24,127 nt of DNA. Source: ARS1285 sp039796495 (GTDB taxonomy: Archaea > Nanobdellota > Nanobdellia > Pacearchaeales > GW2011-AR1). The notes under the pieces are model-generated. The model worked only from the letters and a program-made list of their open reading frames with translations, was not told where the DNA came from and ran no database searches. Positions 7,441 through 14,581 of this stretch are shown one piece after another. A program made the position numbers and the translations under genes. Where the stretch lies: positions 1 through 24,127 of the forward strand of contig JBDKJQ010000073.1 in assembly GCA_039796495.1 (NCBI GenBank), written 5' to 3'. How positions within the stretch are numbered: position 1 is the stretch's first letter; every line of letters starts with the position of its first letter.

Positions 7441-7531
7441 TCAAAAACCAAGAAAACCTTCGGTTTTGTTAAGCAGGTTTTTGATACTCAAAAATCTACG
7501 GATTTTTGATTTTAAATTTTCAAAGAAAATT
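7441..7531 (+). promoter_or_regulatory. Three successive hairpins in front of dnaG
   Basis: Hairpin 1: TCAAAAACC (7441-7449) pairs perfectly with GGTTTTTGA (7476-7484) and encloses AAAACC-TTC-GGTTTT (7453-7467). Hairpin 2: TCAAAAATC-TACG-GATTTTTGA (7488-7509), a 9-bp stem with a UACG tetraloop. Hairpin 3: AATTTTC-AAA-GAAAATT (7515-7531), ending three bases before the start ATG at 7535. The first two outer stems are near copies of each other. An AAATTTAAAT box at about 7433-7441 could drive a long leader; TTTTAAATT inside hairpin 2/3 (7510-7518) could drive a nearly leaderless mRNA. Confidence 0.55.
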
Positions 7532-7534
7532 CAA

Positions 7535-8698
7535 ATGGCAAAAATAAGTCCTGTATCAATAAAATACATTGTTCATGCCCAGTTTGAGGCGAATGGTGTT
7601 GTAGAAAAACCAGACATAATCGGAGCTATATTCGGACAGACTGAAGGCCTCTTAGGTGAAGAGCTTGAGATGAGGGAATTGCAGAAATCCGGAAAAATCG
7701 GCAGAATTGAAGTGAATGTTTCGTATGGTAATGGAAAAACGACCGGTGAGATTGAAGTGCCGAGCGCTATGGACAAAACAGAAACTGCAATTATAGCAGC
7801 TGCTCTTGAGACTATTGAACGAGTTGGACCGAGCGACACCAAAATCACGATTGAAGAAATTGAAGATGTTCGCGGAAGCAAGCGGGATTATATCCTTGAG
7901 CGCGCTAAAAAATTAATGGAAAAATTAGGGGGAGGATCTGAACTTGATGAAATGACCGGAGAAATACAGGATCATGTCAAAGTTGCACGGATTCAAACCT
8001 ATGGAACCGATAACTTGCCGTGCGGCGATGTTTCCGGCGATGAATTAATTATTGTTGAAGGGAGAGCTGATGTTGTCAATCTTTTGAAAAAAGGAATAAA
8101 AAATGTCATTGCCATGAATGGAACGAACTTGCCTGAGAGTGTCCGCAGCTTAAGTCGAGAAAAAGGATCGGTCATTCTTTTTGTCGACGGAGATAGAGGC
8201 GGAAATCTCATAATAAAAAATGTAACTCACAATGCAAAAATTGATTTTATTGCGATGGCACCTGAAGGCAAGGAAGTTGAGGAATTAACCGGAAAGGAAA
8301 TCTTGCAGTCATTGCGGAAAAAAATTCCTGCACGCGAATTTCAGTTTGAGCAGCGTGGGCGAGGAGTGAAATCGTATGAAGAGAGAGAAGCTGAATCTCC
8401 ATCAAAATCTGAATTGGTAAAAATTACTGCTGAAGAAAAGAGAAAAATAAAAAGTGATGTTGAGGAATTAGTCGGAACAAAAGGCGTGTTAATCTTTAAC
8501 AGAGCCCTTGAAATCGTCAAGAAAATTCCATTGCGAAAATTAATGGTTATGCAATTGGAAGAAGCGCCGTACGTTATTGCCATTGACGGGACTGCAACGA
8601 GAAAAATCATTGAGATCTGTGAAGCATTGGGATGTCATAATCTGATCGCTTCAAATTTTGTGAATTCTGATACTGCAATCAATTTAGAAAGCTTGTAA
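7535..8698 (+). CDS. dnaG: Archaeal DnaG primase, 387 aa
   Basis: The archaeal DnaG-type TOPRIM protein, which can synthesise RNA primers and is also a subunit of the archaeal exosome. The N-terminus (MAKISPVSIKYIVHAQFEANGVVEKPDIIGAIFGQTEG when read through) is typical. The TOPRIM domain has DELIIVEGRADVVNLLKKG, with the catalytic Glu in VEGR, and the second acidic motif VILFVDGDRGG. A C-terminal region (EEAPYVIAIDGTATRKIIE) follows. The open frame extends 23 codons further upstream to 7466, but those codons translate through the hairpins and do not look like protein; the conserved MAKISP start is chosen. Length is usual for the family. Confidence 0.95.
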   Translation: MAKISPVSIKYIVHAQFEANGVVEKPDIIGAIFGQTEGLLGEELEMRELQKSGKIGRIEVNVSYGNGKTTGEIEVPSAMDKTETAIIAAALETIERVGPSDTKITIEEIEDVRGSKRDYILERAKKLMEKLGGGSELDEMTGEIQDHVKVARIQTYGTDNLPCGDVSGDELIIVEGRADVVNLLKKGIKNVIAMNGTNLPESVRSLSREKGSVILFVDGDRGGNLIIKNVTHNAKIDFIAMAPEGKEVEELTGKEILQSLRKKIPAREFQFEQRGRGVKSYEEREAESPSKSELVKITAEEKRKIKSDVEELVGTKGVLIFNRALEIVKKIPLRKLMVMQLEEAPYVIAIDGTATRKIIEICEALGCHNLIASNFVNSDTAINLESL

Positions 8699-8772
8699 CC
8701 TCTTTTTGTTTATTAGTCGTAATCATAATCTTTTTATATCATGTTATATTTTATATGCTATGAAAAAGAGGG

Positions 8773-9954
8773 ATGAGAATGCTTATTGATTTTTTGAGAT
8801 TAAGACAGAAAACTGCACAGGCAGGAGTCATAACTATTATTCTTACCATTCTTATTACTATTACTGCACTCGTCATCGTCGCGAATATTGTGATTCCTTT
8901 GATAAGGGAAAATAGTGACAATGTCGGGGTTGATGCATTTACGACTTCGCTGGAAATCAGAGAAGTAAAACAGTTCACCGACAAAGGACTCTCTGTTATG
9001 GTGCAGCGTAGGAGTGGCAGCGGCACTCTGAGCAGTCTGAAGTTTATCTTTTACGATAGCGGCGGGAATACTTATACTGCTGAAAAAACGCAACTATTAC
9101 CAAAGGAACTTGAAAGTAAATCTTTCGATTTTTTGAATGATATTCCTTTATCGAAAAAAATTGTTAAGGTAGAGGTTGCTCCTGTCGTCGGAAACACCGT
9201 GGGAGTTCTTGCTAGTATTGATGAATCTGGATTCAGTTATTATACTTCCTGCTCTGACATTTTAACAAACGGTAAATCGGTTGGTGATGGTGTTTATTTT
9301 CTTGATTTTGGCGCGAAGAATATTGCACAAGTTTACTGTGACATGACTACTGATGGCGGTGGATGGACATTAGTATGGAGTAATATGCAGGCTGCTCTCC
9401 CTAAATCAACTCCTGTTGATAACATACCATGGACCACTGCAATTAATACTTTGCCGTTATATTCGGGAACACTGGGAACTGATTTAAGCAAATTTTATGC
9501 TTATATCGGGTTGAAACATTGGGAAAGTCAGGGAGGGGTATTACGCTACGACTGGAAAAATGCTCTAACAGATCCTGTTCCTGATCAGCGAGCATACATG
9601 AATTTTTATTTTGATGAATATGATGCAACGACGGGAAAAGAGGTGTATAAATTGATTCTCTCAAATTATCTACCAAAAATTGGGACAACAACAGCAGGAA
9701 TGTGGGCAGGCAATAATGGTGCTAAAAATAGTTTTTTTAGTACGTTTGATAAGGATAATGATATTCATGCCACCAATTGTGCACAGACTTATAATTCTCC
9801 CTGGTGGTATAAGGGTTGCTGGGATGGTAATCTGAATGGATACGGTAATCTTGACGCGTATAATGGCGCTCAATGGGATGTTGGCGCAGTACGAGCAGCA
9901 GGCACTGACGCAGGTGATGGCTCGGGAAACGGTTGGCTTTTTATTAGAAAGTAA
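8773..9954 (+). CDS. Pilin-like surface protein with fibrinogen-related domain, 393 aa
   Basis: Residues 1-42 are a basic start (RLRQK) followed by a long hydrophobic segment (AGVITIILTILITITALVIV), like archaeal type IV pilins or membrane-anchored exoproteins. After a linker of beta-rich sequence, residues 160-393 form a fibrinogen C-terminal-like domain: SCSDILTNGKSVGDGVYFLD, then VYCDMTTDGGGWTLV, then a calcium-site-like FSTFDKDNDIHATNC, then CAQTYNSPWWYKGC and NLNG. Both expected Cys pairs are present. Such domains often bind sugars or acetylated ligands, so a cell-surface adhesin is inferred. A TATA box at 8732-8739 would place the transcript start near 8760. ATG 8779 has GAGGG at a 6-base spacing and is an alternative start. 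Confidence 0.8.
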   Translation: MRMLIDFLRLRQKTAQAGVITIILTILITITALVIVANIVIPLIRENSDNVGVDAFTTSLEIREVKQFTDKGLSVMVQRRSGSGTLSSLKFIFYDSGGNTYTAEKTQLLPKELESKSFDFLNDIPLSKKIVKVEVAPVVGNTVGVLASIDESGFSYYTSCSDILTNGKSVGDGVYFLDFGAKNIAQVYCDMTTDGGGWTLVWSNMQAALPKSTPVDNIPWTTAINTLPLYSGTLGTDLSKFYAYIGLKHWESQGGVLRYDWKNALTDPVPDQRAYMNFYFDEYDATTGKEVYKLILSNYLPKIGTTTAGMWAGNNGAKNSFFSTFDKDNDIHATNCAQTYNSPWWYKGCWDGNLNGYGNLDAYNGAQWDVGAVRAAGTDAGDGSGNGWLFIRK

Positions 9955-10093
9955 ACATTCATTGTAGTTTTCCCGTCGGCAATTAAAACCAAACATTTAA
10001 AAAGCAGCTCTCTATCTACTAGTATCCTAAAGAATTTTAGTCAACAATGATAACCCTTTCAAATAAATCTTTGAATCTATTTTAAAAAATACT

Positions 10094-10513
10094 ATGATAA
10101 AAGTTCTAGACATGAGATTTATGAGGTACGCTAATCTATTCTATAAAATAACTAATATCCAGAGCACTCATTGTTTTGAGTATAATAATACTATTATTTT
10201 TGCGGTGCCGCGTCAGTTTGTGGTCCGTGCCATTGGCAGGGAAAATAGTAACCTTGAAAAATTAAATAAGATCATAGGAAAAAAAATAAAAATTGTGGCG
10301 ATACCGCAAGGAAAAGAGGACATCGAAAATTTTGTCTCCACTCTTACGCGTCCGATTAAATTCCGTGCAATTGAAATCAAAGGGGATGAAGTCATCATCA
10401 GTGCCGGTATGCAGAGCAAGGCTTCGCTCATCGGGAAGAATAAATCCCGGCTCAATGAGATGGAAAATATTCTTGAGCAATATTTTGGTATTAAAAAAGT
10501 GCTCGTGAAGTGA
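10094..10513 (+). CDS. nusA: NusA-like KH-domain RNA-binding protein, 139 aa
   Basis: Matches the short archaeal NusA homolog, which consists of two KH domains and lacks the N-terminal and S1 parts of bacterial NusA. The N-terminal helix MRFMRYANLFYKITNI is typical. The first KH unit has RAIGRENSNLEKLNKIIGKKIKIV, and the second has KASLIGKNKSRLNEMENILEQYFGIKKVLV with an IGKN loop. It probably binds RNA during transcription. In most archaea this gene lies in the rpoH-rpoB-rpoA operon; here it stands alone between the fibrinogen-domain gene and serS. The start is preceded by AT-rich sequence (AAATAAAT at about 10060), a plausible TATA element. Confidence 0.82.
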   Translation: MIKVLDMRFMRYANLFYKITNIQSTHCFEYNNTIIFAVPRQFVVRAIGRENSNLEKLNKIIGKKIKIVAIPQGKEDIENFVSTLTRPIKFRAIEIKGDEVIISAGMQSKASLIGKNKSRLNEMENILEQYFGIKKVLVK

Positions 10514-10531
10514 TTTCTATTAACAAAAACC

Positions 10532-10539
10532 CTTAAATA
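10532..10539 (+). promoter_or_regulatory. TATA box of serS
   Basis: CTTAAATA centred about 25 bases upstream of the serS ATG at 10561, predicting a leaderless mRNA. Confidence 0.6.
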
Positions 10540-10560
10540 TTCTTTTTTGCTCTTGTTTAT

Positions 10561-11856
10561 ATGCTTGACATAAAAATTATCAGGGACAACCCCCAACTTG
10601 TCAAAGAAAATCTGAAGAAAAAATTTCAGGATGATAAAATTAAATTAGTTGATGAGATTCTCGCAATAGATGAGCAGTGGCGGAAGGAAAGATTTAATGC
10701 CGATAATCTGAGAAAAGAGAGAAATAAAATTTCTGAGGAGATTAATAAAGCAAAAAAGATGGGGAATGAGAAACTTGCAAAAGAACTGATTCGCACAGCA
10801 AAGGACATCCCCGATAAAATCAAGGCCGTTGAGTTTGAAACAGAAAATTATGAAAAAAAATTGCAGGAACTTTTAATGCAAATGCCGAATATCATGAGCA
10901 AGAATGTTCCTCTCGGAAAAACTGATAAAGAGAATGTTGTTGTTAAGGTTATCGGCAAACCTAAAAAATTTTCCTTTGAAGTTAAAAGTCATGTCGAGAT
11001 TATTGAAGCTTTTGGATTGTCTGATTTCGATTCATCTGCACGGGTGAGTGGTACGGGTTTTTATTATATTGAAGGAGAGCTTGCTTTATTGAATCAGGCG
11101 CTGCTCAATTATGCACGGGATGTTATGGTGAAAAAAGGATTTCGTTATGTTGAAACCCCTCTATTGTTGCGGGAGGAAATTATTGATAAGGTTACTGACT
11201 TGCATGACAAGAAAAATCAGATCTATCTTGTAGAAGATGATCCGAAAATGGCCTTGATAGGGACGAGCGAACATTCACTCATTGGAAGATATGTGGGTAG
11301 AGAGCTTGCTGAGAACTTGCTTCCTATTAAACATACCAGTTATTCCATGTGTTTTAGGAAAGAAATTGGCGCGCATGGAATTGATGAACGTGGATTATAT
11401 CGAACTCACCAGTTTAATAAAATTGAAATGATTGTTATTTGCCTTCCCCAGCAGTCAGAAAAATTTTTCAAAGAATTGCAGAATATTACTGTGGAGATTT
11501 TTAAAAACTTGGAAATTCCCATTCGTGTGCTCGCGATTTGCAGCGGGGATTTGGGTGATTTGAAACACGAACAGGTTGACATTGAAGCATATTCTCCTCG
11601 GAGAGGAGGCTATTTTGAAGTAGGAAGTTGTTCAAATCTGGCGGCTGCTCAGTCACGAAAATTGGAAATTTATGCGCGCGTCAAAGGAGAGCGAATCCTT
11701 CCCCATACTTTGAATAATACTGCGCTTGCCTCATCGCGTGCACTCGTTGCAATACTAGAAAATCATCAGCAAAAAGATGGTTCTGTGAAGATTCCCAAAG
11801 CTTTGTGGAAATATACCGGGTTTAAGGAGATAAAAAATCCTGCCAAGAAGAAATAA
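10561..11856 (+). CDS. serS: Seryl-tRNA synthetase, 431 aa
   Basis: Charges tRNA-Ser with serine. It is the common class II SerRS, not the rare methanogen type. Residues 1-105 form the long antiparallel coiled-coil arm (MLDIKIIRDNPQLVKENLKKK to ELLMQMPN). Motif 2 is SMCFRKEIGAHGIDERGLYRTHQFNKIEM. The seryl-adenylate region reads GYFEVGSCSNLAAAQSRKLEIY. Motif 3 reads HTLNNTALASSRALVAILENHQ, where most SerRS have HTLNGSGLA.GR.LVAILEN; the motif 3 Arg is kept. A TATA box at 10532-10539 supports the start. Length is normal. The variant motif 3 is the only odd feature. Confidence 0.95.
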   Translation: MLDIKIIRDNPQLVKENLKKKFQDDKIKLVDEILAIDEQWRKERFNADNLRKERNKISEEINKAKKMGNEKLAKELIRTAKDIPDKIKAVEFETENYEKKLQELLMQMPNIMSKNVPLGKTDKENVVVKVIGKPKKFSFEVKSHVEIIEAFGLSDFDSSARVSGTGFYYIEGELALLNQALLNYARDVMVKKGFRYVETPLLLREEIIDKVTDLHDKKNQIYLVEDDPKMALIGTSEHSLIGRYVGRELAENLLPIKHTSYSMCFRKEIGAHGIDERGLYRTHQFNKIEMIVICLPQQSEKFFKELQNITVEIFKNLEIPIRVLAICSGDLGDLKHEQVDIEAYSPRRGGYFEVGSCSNLAAAQSRKLEIYARVKGERILPHTLNNTALASSRALVAILENHQQKDGSVKIPKALWKYTGFKEIKNPAKKK

Positions 11857-12031
11857 TTAATTTTTGTATAATCTTGTAAACAGAACAACTTATTTTATTT
11901 CTAGACTTTAATTTTCTACAAAAGATTTATATTCTTGCGGTAAAAAAGATAAAAGTTACAAATGATGCCCGAGATAGTTTTATAAAGCTTTAAAAAAATC
12001 TAATTAGACGAATAAAATTTTTGATAAACCT

Positions 12032-12364
12032 ATGAAAAAACAAATAAGTTTTGAGGATGCGCGACAACAGTTTGATTCTGCAATCAGTCGTTTTGCTTTA
12101 TTACCCGGCCCGGGTACTGCTATTGATGCATTTAAAGCTTCAGTATCCTACCGAGCAAGTTTACGACGGATAGCAGATTACGACGGAGGAATTTCTCTAG
12201 AAACTTCTCAAGTCTTCAGAGAAGAAATAGGAGAGGGAGGGGATCTTATGGCTCGGGTTTATTTAGCTCATCCGACCTTATTTCAACATACAAATGTTCC
12301 CTGTTTAATTCCTGTTATGAGATATATTCTTCCTTCTTTTATTGATACTACGAAAGTATATTGA
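12032..12364 (+). CDS. Hypothetical protein, 110 aa
   Basis: Not recognised. It is a soluble protein, with an N-terminal helix (FEDARQQFDSAISRFALL), a Gly/Pro turn (PGPGTAIDAF) and a more hydrophobic C-terminus (CLIPVMRYILPSFI). No signal peptide or catalytic motif is evident. TTTATAAAG (about 11979-11987) lies 45-50 bases upstream, so a leader of some 20 bases is likely. It ends 34 bases before uppS, whose own TATA box follows directly after this stop codon. Confidence 0.5.
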   Translation: MKKQISFEDARQQFDSAISRFALLPGPGTAIDAFKASVSYRASLRRIADYDGGISLETSQVFREEIGEGGDLMARVYLAHPTLFQHTNVPCLIPVMRYILPSFIDTTKVY

Positions 12365-12368
12365 TAAA

Positions 12369-12378
12369 CCTTAAAAAC
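12369..12378 (+). promoter_or_regulatory. TATA box of uppS
   Basis: CCTTAAAAAC centred 25 bases before the ATG at 12399, just after the stop codon of the upstream gene, indicating independent transcription. Confidence 0.55.
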
Positions 12379-12398
12379 GCACTTTTATTCTACTTTGC

Positions 12399-13100
12399 AT
12401 GCAAAAAGGTATATCGGGCAAGGGACCAGGACATGTAGCAATTATACTCGACGGAAATCGGCGGTTTGCAAAGCGCCTCCTGATGGAGCCGTGGAAAGGA
12501 CATGAATACGGGAGAAAAAAAGTTGAAACACTGCTTGAATATGCCCGCGATTTTCATATTAAGGAATTGACTTTTTATGCGCTGTCGGTTGAAAATCTGA
12601 AAAGCAGACCAAAAAAAGAACTGGAATTTTTGTTTGGACTTTTTAGAAAAACATTTAACGAGATGGACAATAAAAAATTGGAAAAAAATAAAATAAACAT
12701 ACGATTTATCGGAAATCTTGACTTGTTGCCAAAAGATTTGAAAGAACAATGTTTGTCTCTTGAAAATAAAACGGCGAAGTACACCAGATACAAAGTCACT
12801 TTTGCAATTGCGTATGGCGGAAGACAGGAATTGTTACATGCTGTCAAAAAAATTGTTGAGAAAAAAATTCCTGCAAAAAGAGTTACTGAGGAAATTATTG
12901 CAAGGCATCTTTATATGGATGATGAGCCTGATATGATCATTCGCACCGGCGGAGAAAAACGTACCTCGAATTTCTTGCCGTGGCAAGGCATTTATTCTGA
13001 ATGGTTTTTTCTTGATAAAATGTGGCCTGAGTTTGAAAAGCAGGATTTGGTTGATTGCATTGAAGAATTCAAACAGAGAAAGAGGAATTTTGGGGCGTAG
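12399..13100 (+). CDS. uppS: Cis-prenyltransferase (polyprenyl diphosphate synthase), 233 aa
   Basis: Extends an allylic diphosphate with isopentenyl units in cis to make the long lipid carrier used for glycan transfer. The catalytic Asp18 lies in GHVAIILDGNRRFAKR. The family segments ELTFYALSVENLKSRPKKE, INIRFIGNLDLLP, VTFAIAYGGRQEL, DMIIRTGGEKRTSNFLPWQ and EWFFLDKMWPEFEKQDL are all in order. Length matches the family. Its partner DedA-type membrane protein gene converges on it with an 8-base gap. In archaea the product should be a dolichol-like or undecaprenyl-like carrier for glycosylation. The TATA box at 12369-12378 supports the start. Confidence 0.95.
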   Translation: MQKGISGKGPGHVAIILDGNRRFAKRLLMEPWKGHEYGRKKVETLLEYARDFHIKELTFYALSVENLKSRPKKELEFLFGLFRKTFNEMDNKKLEKNKINIRFIGNLDLLPKDLKEQCLSLENKTAKYTRYKVTFAIAYGGRQELLHAVKKIVEKKIPAKRVTEEIIARHLYMDDEPDMIIRTGGEKRTSNFLPWQGIYSEWFFLDKMWPEFEKQDLVDCIEEFKQRKRNFGA

Positions 13101-13108
13101 CTATCAAC

Positions 13109-13735
13109 TTATCCTTTATTTTTTAGAAGACTTATGATTAATGGTAGTAATGATATTATAATAATTGCAAGGATCACAAATCCGAAATTTTCTTTTACTA
13201 GAGGGATATTTCCGAACAGATATCCTCCAATGACAAAGAGGAATACCCAGAGTATGCCTCCGAGAATGTTGTAGAGTAAAAACCGAGGATAGTGCATATT
13301 CGCGATTCCGGCGACAAACGGCGCAAACGTGCGGATGATGGGTATGAATCGTGCGATAATGATTGTATTGCTGCCGTGTTTTTCATAGAATTGTTGCGTT
13401 TTTATCAGATGATTTTTGTTGAAAATAATGCTATTACTGTTTGTGAAAAATCGAGATCCAAACGAACGTCCCAATGTGTAATTAATACTGTCGCCTGCAA
13501 TTGCAGCGATTGTTAGTAGAATCAACAGTAGAGATATGTCGAGGTTTCCCAATGCTGCAAGTGCACCTGCGGTAAATAATAATGAGTCTCCGGGTAGAAA
13601 TGGCATAATAACAATCCCTGTTTCTATAAAGATAATCATGAAAAGAAGGACATAAATAAACAGTCCGTATTCTAAAGAAAATTGAGCAAGATGCGTATCA
13701 AGATGGAAAAATAATTCTATAAGTTCATTGATCAT
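13109..13735 (-). CDS. DedA family membrane protein, 208 aa
   Basis: Integral membrane protein of the DedA/SNARE-associated family; some members flip undecaprenyl phosphate or other lipid carriers. Visible family motifs are ETGIVIMPFLPGDSLLFTAGAL (near residue 38), GDSINYTLGRSFG, the re-entrant segment HGSNTIIIARFIPIIRTFAPFVAG and YNILGGILWVFLFVIGGYLFG. About five hydrophobic segments are seen, and the protein ends in a basic tail (LLKNKG). Being next to the cis-prenyltransferase gene, a role in recycling the polyprenyl carrier is an attractive inference but is not shown. The start has a palindromic TATA box at 13756-13763. Confidence 0.92.
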   Translation of the reverse strand: MINELIELFFHLDTHLAQFSLEYGLFIYVLLFMIIFIETGIVIMPFLPGDSLLFTAGALAALGNLDISLLLILLTIAAIAGDSINYTLGRSFGSRFFTNSNSIIFNKNHLIKTQQFYEKHGSNTIIIARFIPIIRTFAPFVAGIANMHYPRFLLYNILGGILWVFLFVIGGYLFGNIPLVKENFGFVILAIIIISLLPLIISLLKNKG

Positions 13736-13755
13736 GGATACATATTACCTGGAAG

Positions 13756-13763
13756 TTTATAAA
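13756..13763 (-). promoter_or_regulatory. TATA box of the DedA gene
   Basis: TTTATAAA centred 24.5 bases upstream of the DedA ATG (13735) on the minus strand. Confidence 0.6.
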
Positions 13764-13783
13764 ATTTCTGAACCAGCACACAT

Positions 13784-13791
13784 TTTATAAA
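13784..13791 (+). promoter_or_regulatory. TATA box of the metallophosphoesterase gene
   Basis: TTTATAAA centred 25.5 bases upstream of the ATG at 13813. Together with 13756-13763 it forms a two-box divergent promoter region, unlike the single shared box at 4948-4955. Confidence 0.6.
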
Positions 13792-13812
13792 TCCTTTCTG
13801 CATTTTACTTTT

Positions 13813-14424
13813 ATGCCAGAAAAAAAGAAAAAATTCAAAATCCTTGCTGCAAGTGATATTCATGGAGATACCAAGGCGACAAAAAAACTTGCTGAGCAGG
13901 CGGTGAAGGAAAATGTTGATCTTGTTATACTTGCCGGCGATATAACCGGAGTCATAGAAACCGATGATTTAATCAAACCTTTTGTTGACCGTGGGAAAAA
14001 AGTGGTGTTTGTTCCGGGCAATTGGGATTCAAGTGTTTCAGCAGATGTCTTATCTAAAATGTACAACATAAAAAACATCGGTGATCATTATGTGGTGTAT
14101 GATGACGTCGGCATTTTCGGCATTGGAAGTCCTGACTGGCAGATGAACCTCAATGAAAAAAAAGCATTTGAAAAGTTAAAAAAAGATTTTCAAAAAATAA
14201 AAGACTTGGAGAAAAAAATCATGGTAAGCCATATTCATGCAGCGGGGACGAAGGCGGAATTTTCCGGGATTGAAGGAAGCAGCGGTGTGAGAAAGGCAAT
14301 TGAGGAATTTCAGCCCGATATATTTTTGGCAGGACATATTCACGAGGCTGAGGGGTTAAGTGAGCGGATTGGCAAGACAAAGGTATATAGTATTGGGAGA
14401 AAGGGGAAGATTATTGAGATTTAA
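13813..14424 (+). CDS. Calcineurin-like metallophosphoesterase, 203 aa
   Basis: Two-metal phosphoesterase fold with all core motifs: Asp15-x-His17 (SDIHGD), Gly42-Asp43 (LAGDITG), Gly69-Asn70 (PGNWD), His in SHIHAAG and the final GHIH. Small single-domain members of this group hydrolyse phosphomonoesters, phosphodiesters or nucleotides; the substrate cannot be read from sequence. It lacks the capping domain of Mre11 and is too short to be the missing Rad50 partner. A TATA box at 13784-13791 supports the start. A perfect hairpin (14414-14434) straddles its stop codon. Confidence 0.88.
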   Translation: MPEKKKKFKILAASDIHGDTKATKKLAEQAVKENVDLVILAGDITGVIETDDLIKPFVDRGKKVVFVPGNWDSSVSADVLSKMYNIKNIGDHYVVYDDVGIFGIGSPDWQMNLNEKKAFEKLKKDFQKIKDLEKKIMVSHIHAAGTKAEFSGIEGSSGVRKAIEEFQPDIFLAGHIHEAEGLSERIGKTKVYSIGRKGKIIEI

Positions 14425-14434
14425 GGAATCTCAA
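14414..14434 (+). terminator. Hairpin straddling the phosphoesterase stop codon
   Basis: TTGAGATT (14414-14421) pairs with AATCTCAA (14427-14434). The stop TAA lies in the loop. It probably defines or protects the 3' end of the transcript. Confidence 0.45.
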
Positions 14435-14529
14435 TCTCCCCAATTTATAAAATTGAAGTTATAGAACTCTGATGATTTCTAACTCTCCAACTTTTATAAG
14501 TTGAAGATTATAGAAATCTAATGATTTTA
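14432..14529 (+). repeat. Two tandem 49-base repeats, each with a hairpin
   Basis: Two imperfect copies (about 14432-14480 and 14481-14529) share the order CTCC, hairpin, GAAG, TTATAGAA, CT, ATGATTT. The hairpin stems are CAATTT/AAATTG in copy 1 (14441-14455) and CAACTT/AAGTTG in copy 2 (14489-14504). A T-A pair in one is a C-G pair in the other, a compensatory change. They lie between the phosphoesterase and GH15 genes. Confidence 0.65.
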
Positions 14530-14553
14530 TCACAAAATCCTCTACCGCAATAT

Positions 14554-14562
14554 TTTTTAAAT
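14554..14562 (+). promoter_or_regulatory. TATA box of the GH15 gene
   Basis: TTTTTAAAT centred about 24-25 bases before the ATG at 14582; this spacing decides in favour of 14582 over the upstream TTG at 14567. Confidence 0.55.
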
Positions 14563-14581
14563 TCTTTTGCTATCATTATCC

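Noticed and set aside
13813..14424. Metallophosphoesterase as the missing Mre11
   Set aside because: At 203 residues it lacks the Mre11 capping domain and is 11 kb from rad50 with its own promoter.
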